Assembly: GCF_019972815.1 (NCBI RefSeq)
Contig: NZ_BPPA01000001.1
Coordinates: 248,001 to 312,000, forward strand
Direction: 5' to 3'
Origin: Lactobacillus huangpiensis
Lineage (GTDB): Bacteria; Bacillota; Bacilli; Lactobacillales; Lactobacillaceae
Length of the DNA stretch: 64,000 bases
Below the pieces are notes generated by a model. It searched no databases. It was not told where the DNA came from and saw only the letters and a program-made list of their open reading frames with translations. The position numbers and the translations under genes are program-made. Of this stretch, positions 58,316 through 64,000 are shown piece after piece. Each line of letters opens with the position of its first letter. Position 1 is the stretch's first letter.

Positions 58316-59425
58316 ATGAATAAAAAAATTACTCATTATTTAGCAGCTGGCTTTTTAGGACTTACTGCAATTTGGGCATTTAATCATCAAGCCCATACTG
58401 TTCAGGCAAAGATTCCCAGCACTATAAGAACTGTCATGTATACATCACAAGCATACGATGAGGATGGACAAAAGGTAGATGCTAAATATCCGGCTTTTAA
58501 GCGGGTTGAAGTTGATAAAAAGCCATTAATCCTAACTTTCAAGCCCTATGCCCCATACTATAAAATTAGCGGTAAAAAGCAATATATTAAAGCTAATAAC
58601 ATCGATGGCGTTAAACGTGAAGTTAAGCATAATTCCTATGTTTACGCTACCAGCTCACGCAGGGCTGACTATCGTTTAATAAGAAAAGGAACTTCCATTA
58701 CAACCTATGGCGGTACCGTCAAGTTTAAGAATGGTTTGCGCTATTACCGTATTGGTGGTCCCGCAAAGCAATATGTGAGAGCCAGCAACTTGGGCAAAAT
58801 CACAGCTTCAAACACCGAAGAAACTATCGCAACAGTGACAAGCGATAGTGGTGCACCAATTTATAAGATCGATAATGGGGTCAAAACTGTTAAAAAGGCT
58901 AAAAAAGGTACTACCTTCGTAGTCGACCGTGCTGAAGAAGATAAATATGCAGAAGAAATTGGTCATTCGGCTATCCCTAATCCTACTATTTATCGTATTA
59001 AAGGAACGAATAATTGGCTCTATTGCCTGGACGTTAAAGTTCAAAAAGAACTTCCGCATCATTATTATGACCTTGAACATTATTCTTATATTAGATTTTA
59101 TCAAGATACAGACGTCTATAATGCCGATGGCACCAAGCAAGATAATGATGGACAAAGAATCAGGAAACAGGGAGGTAATATAAAGGTAGATAAATTGCTT
59201 TATATTTGGGTGCCAGCCGAAAATAAAGCAGACCTGTTTTACCATATGAAGGGTCATAGGTTTTATGCCACTGATAAGCCAGACGGAAGAGGCGGTGATC
59301 AAGTAGATTTTGGTGATAGCTATGTCAAAGCGAGTGATGTTAGATTTATTGCCGGTGTTAGACTAAGTCCTATCAATACAGCTGAAGAAGCACAGCAAAA
59401 CGCCAAGCAAAAAACTGTCAAATAA
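58316..59425 (+). CDS. SLAP-domain surface protein 3 of triplet
   Basis: A 369-residue secreted protein. The start is ATG 58316 behind AGAAGAGG; the in-frame TTG at 58295 lies inside the ribosome site region. The layout equals its upstream neighbour. Differences cluster in the signal peptide, the segment KIDNGVKTVKKAKKG...EEDKYAEEIGHS, and near PDGRGGDQVDFGDS. The shared C-terminal module carries LLYIWVPAENKADLFYH and RLSPINTAEEAQQNAKQK. The gene is a tandem duplicate, including leader and terminator. Confidence 0.88.
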   Translation: MNKKITHYLAAGFLGLTAIWAFNHQAHTVQAKIPSTIRTVMYTSQAYDEDGQKVDAKYPAFKRVEVDKKPLILTFKPYAPYYKISGKKQYIKANNIDGVKREVKHNSYVYATSSRRADYRLIRKGTSITTYGGTVKFKNGLRYYRIGGPAKQYVRASNLGKITASNTEETIATVTSDSGAPIYKIDNGVKTVKKAKKGTTFVVDRAEEDKYAEEIGHSAIPNPTIYRIKGTNNWLYCLDVKVQKELPHHYYDLEHYSYIRFYQDTDVYNADGTKQDNDGQRIRKQGGNIKVDKLLYIWVPAENKADLFYHMKGHRFYATDKPDGRGGDQVDFGDSYVKASDVRFIAGVRLSPINTAEEAQQNAKQKTVK

Positions 59426-59452
59426 ATAATTTTTTAGGAATTAAATTTACAA

Positions 59453-59496
59453 TAAAATGCACCTAATAGTAAAAGTCAGCTATTGGGTGCATTTTT
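59453..59496 (+). terminator. Terminator of SLAP gene 3
   Basis: AAAATGCACCTAATAG / CTATTGGGTGCATTTT, duplicated from the terminator at 58120-58163. Confidence 0.88.
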
Positions 59497-59503
59497 GTAT
59501 CAT

Positions 59504-59540
59504 AAAAAGGTTCCGAAATTGAGAAAATTTCGGAACCTTT
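59504..59540. terminator. Second hairpin after SLAP triplet
   Basis: Arms AAAGGTTCCGAAATT / AATTTCGGAACCTTT. The remainder to 59796 shows no gene. Confidence 0.8.
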
Positions 59541-59796
59541 ATCAAGTCAAGATTGTATTTTTCCAAAATAGCTATTTTTGAGTATTTCATTCGGTAAATA
59601 GTAAGAATACCAGACCAGCTTCCAGAGAAATAAGATCTAAACAGTTTTTAGGCTAATATATAAGTTCCATTAAAGTCATAAAAAGCATAACAAAACCTAT
59701 GCAGGTCAAAAATATCTGCCTATTCCTAAACTTTTGTAAGAATTGAATAAATAGCTGATAGCTTGACCATGCTGTTATTAAACTAAAGCTATCGGT

Positions 59797-60108
59797 CTAT
59801 TTATCTGTATCAGCAGGACCAAGTTTAACGCCATTTTTGTATATTCTTTTTTCGTTTATTTTCATTTTATTAACAATGTCTTCACCCAAATCACTGCCAA
59901 GCATTTCTGCAATGCCCAGTAAGAATATCCCCACATCGGCTAATTCTTCATTGATATTTTTCTTATTATTCTTGCGCCAAGCTTCAAATAACTCATTAGC
60001 TTCCCCATGTAATCGCAATAATTCAAACTCAATATCTGTGGTATTGAAATCGTGTTTTTTCTTATTTTCCATGATTGCTTTTTGCAGTTTCTTAGTATCT
60101 ATGATCAA
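59797..60108 (-). CDS. MazG-like NTP pyrophosphohydrolase
   Basis: A 103-residue MazG-family protein. The metal-binding acidic residues are visible in LHGEANELFEAWRK (ExxE) and NEELADVGIFLLG (EExxD). Small MazG-like proteins hydrolyse nucleoside triphosphates, including damaged ones. The start is TTG at 60108 with AGGAG six bases upstream. It follows the Rgg gene on the same strand after ~130 bp, so the two may be co-transcribed. Confidence 0.85.
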   Translation of the reverse strand: MIIDTKKLQKAIMENKKKHDFNTTDIEFELLRLHGEANELFEAWRKNNKKNINEELADVGIFLLGIAEMLGSDLGEDIVNKMKINEKRIYKNGVKLGPADTDK

Positions 60109-60239
60109 TTTGGACTCCTAAATAATGATTTTTTTCTATTTTATATTTAGTTTGTAAATAGGTGCAATATCAATATCTGGTCAAGTTATAGAACTTTTAT
60201 TGTGTATTTTTGATAACTCTAATTAAAAATAATTGCTAT

Positions 60240-61064
60240 TTAAAAAAATTCTGCGATTTCCTGTTTTAAATGCCTTGCTAAATTATCAGCACCAATTTTT
60301 TCTAATAAACTAATCTGTTCTAGTGCTTCTAATTTGTGCTTTTGACAAATTGCAATTCGGGCATTAACAACAAGCAATTTATCATACTGTCTTAGGCTCT
60401 TTAATAAAGGCTTTAAACTATTTAAAGTAGTCACAGCTAACTTAAATTTGTGATGCGTCATTTGTATTATTGCCTGATTAATTAGCGTATTAGTTTTCAG
60501 AGTTCTCATAAATGGGTAATGATTGTCTATATTTGCAATAATCTTGGCAATAATTTCGTTTGCTGTTCGATAGTCAAAAGCAAATAAGATGGAATTAAGG
60601 ATTGTAATATCCGTAACTGTGAAAACTTGGAGATCACTAAGGGAGTCGAACCAGATTGGTTGAACAAGTTCTTGTGCATGAGTATATCCCTTTGGTTTAT
60701 CAACTAATAATAGGGATTTAAGGATAATGGCAATACGTTTAATATCATTATCGTTTTTGACCCAAAGGCAATCTTCTAGCAAATTTTTTATTTCGTCTTG
60801 ATCAATGCTGCCGTCAAGGTTTAAAAACCGATGCAATAGCTGATTTTTGGTACTGATGTGATAACCATTACTAATATATTCAAACTCATTAGGGTTTAGA
60901 CCCAATCGTTCTATTAATTTAAGTTCATTTTCGTAAGTTGTTGATAATTCAGCATTTTCAATTTTAGAAATTGTGCTGCGGTCAAACAAATCCTGTGCTA
61001 ATTCTTGCTGGGTCATTTTACGTGTAGTTCTAAGTTTATGAATTGTTTTGCCAAAATTACTCAT
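60240..61064 (-). CDS. Second Rgg-family regulator
   Basis: A 274-residue regulator with an XRE helix-turn-helix (about 5-60, IHKLRTTRKMTQQELAQDLFD...ISKIENAE) and a helical-repeat ligand domain. I use ATG 61064; a GTG at 61118 would add 18 residues that do not belong to the family. It is divergent from two very small membrane protein genes with ~200 bp between, containing two inverted repeats. This suggests that the regulator controls that pair. It is a remote relative of the Rgg at 27701. The inducing peptide is not identified. Confidence 0.86.
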   Translation of the reverse strand: MSNFGKTIHKLRTTRKMTQQELAQDLFDRSTISKIENAELSTTYENELKLIERLGLNPNEFEYISNGYHISTKNQLLHRFLNLDGSIDQDEIKNLLEDCLWVKNDNDIKRIAIILKSLLLVDKPKGYTHAQELVQPIWFDSLSDLQVFTVTDITILNSILFAFDYRTANEIIAKIIANIDNHYPFMRTLKTNTLINQAIIQMTHHKFKLAVTTLNSLKPLLKSLRQYDKLLVVNARIAICQKHKLEALEQISLLEKIGADNLARHLKQEIAEFF

Positions 61065-61101
61065 GGTTGCACTCTTTTTAAGTTTAATTACTCTTAAAAC
61101 A

Positions 61102-61221
61102 ATGTGCTGATTTTGCACATTATTAATAATGATTTAATGTTATTCTTAGTTTAGAAATAAATCAATAATTATATTTGGTTTATTTCGCTGATTAAAAAGT
61201 CGTTATCTTACATATAACGAC
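61102..61221. promoter_or_regulatory. Two candidate operators between Rgg and small membrane genes
   Basis: ATGTGC-N7-GCACAT (61102-61120) and the perfect repeat GTCGTTAT-N7-ATAACGAC (61199-61221), both with seven-base spacers. The latter lies ~45 bp upstream of the first membrane gene. Confidence 0.5.
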
Positions 61222-61266
61222 GTAAGAATATGTCTTTTATACATTTGTTTGGAAGGAGGATAATTC

Positions 61267-61530
61267 ATGACTGAAATTATAGCAACTACAGCTTTGATCA
61301 TTTCATGTTGGTGTTTGGGTAAAATTTATGAAGATAAACCAATAATCAAATTTCTTAGAACTAATCGCGGAATGGTGTTGATATTAACCTCCGTTGCCTT
61401 ATTAGCCTATGACTTGGTAATACATAATTTTCAATTTGGCCAAATTATACCGTCTTTTTATTCTCTAATAGTTTTGCTTATTCTGTTAGGCTTCTTTTAT
61501 ATGTTTAAAGATCGTCGATCAACAAAATAA
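61267..61530 (+). CDS. Small three-helix membrane protein
   Basis: 87 residues with hydrophobic segments at about 3-20, 36-52 and 62-80 and a basic C-terminal tail (FKDRRSTK). GGAAGGAGGA gives a strong ribosome site. Family not recognised. It is followed after 27 bp by a similar-sized membrane protein. As the first gene opposite an Rgg regulator it is a candidate output, perhaps an immunity or peptide-processing helper (speculation). Confidence 0.65.
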   Translation: MTEIIATTALIISCWCLGKIYEDKPIIKFLRTNRGMVLILTSVALLAYDLVIHNFQFGQIIPSFYSLIVLLILLGFFYMFKDRRSTK

Positions 61531-61557
61531 ACGATAAAGTATTTATGAGGTAAAAAA

Positions 61558-61812
61558 ATGTTGTGGATTATGGTTTTACTTCTTGTATTATTTGCTGGAA
61601 TGGAATATACAGGAAGAGAGCAACTGCAAGCTCTTAACAAAATTTTTGCGGGTGTAGCGGTTGCAATTATTGTTATACCCCCAATTGTATCTTACTTGCT
61701 ATTTAAGAATTTCACTGCTTTAAACAGTGTCAGCATTCTTCTTGGAGTAGTTCAGGTATGTGCACTAGCAGCAGTATATTTTATATTCAGAAAAGTTGCT
61801 TTGAACGATTAG
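61558..61812 (+). CDS. Small three-helix membrane protein, second of pair
   Basis: 84 residues with hydrophobic segments at about 2-14, 29-50 and 58-77. A polar stretch (GREQLQALNKI) between helix 1 and 2 could be a membrane-surface helix. ATGAGGT precedes the start. Same operon as the previous gene. Family not recognised. Confidence 0.62.
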   Translation: MLWIMVLLLVLFAGMEYTGREQLQALNKIFAGVAVAIIVIPPIVSYLLFKNFTALNSVSILLGVVQVCALAAVYFIFRKVALND

Positions 61813-61857
61813 TTATTAAAAGCATAAAATAATTTGTAATAAGAATTTTAACGTTAA

Positions 61858-61905
61858 AGTGCTTCTATTAATAGATTAGTAATCTAATTATAAGAAGCAT
61901 TTTTT
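61858..61905 (+). terminator. Terminator of the small membrane pair
   Basis: Long imperfect hairpin AGTGCTTCT...AGAAGCATTTTTT with inner AGATTAG / CTAAT pairing. Confidence 0.82.
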
Positions 61906-62035
61906 CTATGATAAAAATAAAGCTATTTAACTGTGATAAAAAATCAAAATAAGCGTTTTGAATACATGTATAGTAATAATATGCTATTATAAAAGTGACA
62001 AAATAATAATCCAAATTTAAGAACAGGTTATAGCC

Positions 62036-63024
62036 ATGATTCAGTGCAATAAAAAAATTAATTTACTACACAAATTAAGGAATATGTCTTTTTCGAGTTT
62101 ACCTTGTAGCAAGATTAAAGAAATTAATGACATTGACTTAATAAAATTTAATGCAATTGGCTATATGGGGAGGAATTCTTCTTATTTATATTCCACTCAT
62201 AATGGCGAAATATTATGCACGAAATCCAGTAAAAGTCAAACTGCATTTCATGTAAAGCAAGTATTTGAAGATATTCAAGACTTTTCTACCAAAGCAGATT
62301 GTAAACTTCTTATTGTTGTTGAAGAGGATTACGTCTTAAAAGATATGCAAAAAGCAGACTTTGAAAATCAAAATACGATTCTCAATAGAATGAAAGAAAA
62401 TGGCTGCAAATTATTGGGGCAGCAGAATATCACAGCAGGTTTGGTTTTAAAGTTCCTAATAATACCCCGCCTTTAAATGAACAAGAAAAAAGAATTGTTT
62501 ATTGCTTATATAAAGGGAAATGTGCTTATTGTGGTAAGTGTCTCCGTTTTACTGATAGTCAAATAGATCATATTGTTCCTAAAAAAGAGGGCGGCAATGA
62601 TTATTATAAAAACTGGGCATTAGTTTGTGAGCCTTGCAACGAAAAAAAGTCTAATAGGATTTTTGGCGATCCTGAGGAATGTATCGGGGAGAAAGGAAAA
62701 AACTACATAAGAAGGTTAAGTGAGTGTTACCACTTTTATAAAGCAAAAATAGATAATGACGAAAGATATAGCTTAGTTAGAGAACAAAAAAATTTGGGCT
62801 TTAGAAAATACTTTACCATTTATAAAAAAGTAGATAATAAATATGTAAATAGGGATAATAAAAACGGTGGGTATCAGTTCATTATAAATACAGTTAACAA
62901 AGATAATCTTGAGAAAATAAAAGAAAATGGGAACGAAATATCTGGAAAAGAAATAGAAAACGCGCTGGATCCTAAGGGAACGGATATGTGTGGAACATCT
63001 AAGATAGATAATTGGCTGAGTTAA
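62036..63024 (+). pseudogene. HNH endonuclease gene with a one-base frameshift
   Basis: The first frame (62036-62476) encodes an N-terminal domain that I do not recognise. From about 62400 a different frame is open to 63024 and encodes CAYCGKCLRF...DHIVPKKEGGNDYYKNWALVCEPCN.KKS, a complete HNH nuclease core with two CxxC-type zinc pairs. Adding one A to the run at 62397-62400 fuses both frames into ~330 residues (…NRMKEKWLQIIGAAEYHSRF…). No start codon serves the HNH frame by itself until 62794, which is after the HNH core. The protein may be a restriction or mobile-element nuclease. A miscalled homopolymer is as likely as true decay. Confidence 0.75.
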
Positions 63025-63095
63025 ATTTGAAATTAATAAAATTTAAAGGAAATTTTTCTACTAATTAGAATAGCTTATCAATATATAGTTAAGGA

Positions 63096-63128
63096 CCGGC
63101 TATCATTATGCAAATGATAGCCAGTCAT
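63096..63128 (+). terminator. Terminator after HNH gene
   Basis: Arms GGCTATCATT / AATGATAGCC, then a T-rich tail. Confidence 0.75.
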
Positions 63129-63195
63129 TTTTATATGTTGCTTTTTTAAAAACATGAATTATTATTTGTTCAATATTATAAATGAGGGATCGCCT

Positions 63196-63558
63196 ATGAC
63201 TAGAAAAGTAAAATTTGTTATATTCGCGTGCATTGTTGCCGTTGGTCTTTTTTTATTTTACTATTGGGCATCAAATGATTATGTACCTGACGTAGCACAA
63301 TACCAGGTTAATCACATAATAAGGAATCACGATACACGAGAAATTAACCAAGTAGCAACTAATAGAAAAACAGCGGAATTTTTACATTCTCTTAAAACAA
63401 GTGATCGCTGCCAGAAAATTAGCGAGTTTCAAGGTGGAACTAAAGAACGGGGCTATTATGTTGTAAGTATCAAAAATAAAGCTGTTGGGATTTATATGCA
63501 AAAAAAATCCAATTCGTTTTGGAATTGGAAATTAAAAAGTATCGCATGTTTTGATTGA
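63196..63558 (+). CDS. Membrane-anchored hypothetical protein
   Basis: 120 residues from the ATG at 63196, which has GAGGGATCG upstream; the frame also opens at 63154 without a ribosome site. One N-terminal helix (about 5-24) anchors a ~95-residue extracellular domain rich in basic residues, ending WNWKLKSIACFD. Family not recognised; it resembles small exported proteins of unknown role. Confidence 0.55.
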   Translation: MTRKVKFVIFACIVAVGLFLFYYWASNDYVPDVAQYQVNHIIRNHDTREINQVATNRKTAEFLHSLKTSDRCQKISEFQGGTKERGYYVVSIKNKAVGIYMQKKSNSFWNWKLKSIACFD

Positions 63559-63604
63559 GCTGTTGCAGTACTTTTTATTTACTACTTTTCCTGGAACCAA
63601 TAGG

Positions 63605-63946
63605 TTAAAATAGGATAAAAAATAAGTATGCATCAATCTGTGGAATATACGAAGTTAGATTATTCCTATCAAAAATTAATACTAGAAGCGAAAATGCCAA
63701 AGTTGCTAAAAATAAGCACTTGAAAAACTTTTCTCCGCCATCCAGATTAGCTTTTTGAATAATTTTTACAGGGTGGGTGGTTTTAATGAAAATAGCGCTT
63801 AGCACTAATATTACACCAAAGAAAAAGTAAGTATATGTAGCTATTTTACCTTTGTCATAATAAATAAAAAGAATACCAATTAAAAATTGTAAAATGCCCA
63901 TTAAGAATAAGGCGATTTTCGGATTAAGTTTATACTTCAGCATCAT
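63605..63946 (-). CDS. Four-helix membrane protein, unknown
   Basis: 113 residues with hydrophobic segments at about 8-28, 33-52, 70-88 and 100-113. AAAGG precedes the double ATG. Charged residues are confined to short loops. Family not recognised. It is convergent with the preceding gene. Confidence 0.55.
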   Translation of the reverse strand: MMLKYKLNPKIALFLMGILQFLIGILFIYYDKGKIATYTYFFFGVILVLSAIFIKTTHPVKIIQKANLDGGEKFFKCLFLATLAFSLLVLIFDRNNLTSYIPQIDAYLFFILF

Positions 63947-64000
63947 TTGAACCTTTCAAATTAAATTTAATAAGGCTACGCAATAAAAAAATTAATCTTT

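Noticed and set aside
61222-61275. 14-codon ORF just before the small membrane protein gene
   Set aside because: No ribosome site, and it overlaps the real start and Shine-Dalgarno.

Overview
The window reads as chromosomal DNA of a low-GC Lactobacillus, most likely of the delbrueckii/acidophilus/crispatus branch. Four kinds of evidence point there: several secreted proteins with SLAP (S-layer associated) repeats, MucBP and LPXTG surface proteins, a malolactic operon (mleS-mleP), and many PTS and ABC systems with CcpA-type cre sites. I see no rRNA, tRNA, CRISPR array or replication origin. The assignment rests on recognising families by eye; no database was searched.

Layout. 0-5 kb: end of a yhfX-yhfW pair, then a LysR regulator divergent from a soluble FAD/FMN reductase. 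5-10 kb: macro-domain hydrolase, MFS transporter, oligo-1,6-glucosidase gene broken by one in-frame stop, and a DmpA-family peptidase. 10-17.5 kb: surface island with two BspA-type leucine-rich repeat proteins (one LPQTG-anchored, one SLAP-anchored), a MucBP protein with an LPQAG signal, a 0.9-kb gap and a sortase. 17.5-22.2 kb: beta-glucoside operon (licT-type antiterminator, EIIBCA, 6-phospho-beta-glucosidase) with a cre site and two antiterminator/terminator switches. 22-33 kb: decayed ABC exporter, glucose/maltose-type EIICBA, an Rgg regulator divergent from an MFS gene, a multidrug-type MFS gene, membrane proteins of unknown role, and a decayed PemIK/MazEF pair. 34-41 kb: GH31 enzyme divergent from nagA with a NagR/DasR-like operator between them, then mleS-mleP. 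41-46 kb: five-gene LanFEG-like ABC operon with a lipoprotein, then signal peptidase I. 46.6-46.95 kb: a type I toxin-antitoxin locus encoding a 29-residue hydrophobic peptide. 47-53 kb: ABC exporter, IS3 remnant, SLAP protein and NADH oxidase-type flavoprotein. 53-55.4 kb: second LanFEG-type operon, flanked by direct repeats and preceded by a broken mini-ORF. 55.7-59.4 kb: tandem triplet of SLAP proteins. 59.8-64 kb: MazG-like protein, a second Rgg divergent from two tiny membrane proteins, a frameshifted HNH nuclease gene and small membrane proteins.

How the parts fit. Three themes recur. (1) Cell-surface display: six or more secreted proteins use two anchoring chemistries, with a sortase and a signal peptidase nearby. 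(2) Peptide defence and signalling: two Rgg receptors, two LanFEG-like immunity modules without lantibiotic biosynthesis genes, two peptide-type ABC exporters and a type I toxin. (3) Carbohydrate uptake under CcpA, LicT and NagR-like control. Five genes carry single-base frameshifts, and at least four of these sit in homopolymer runs. That could be sequencing error or real decay and should be settled before calling them pseudogenes.
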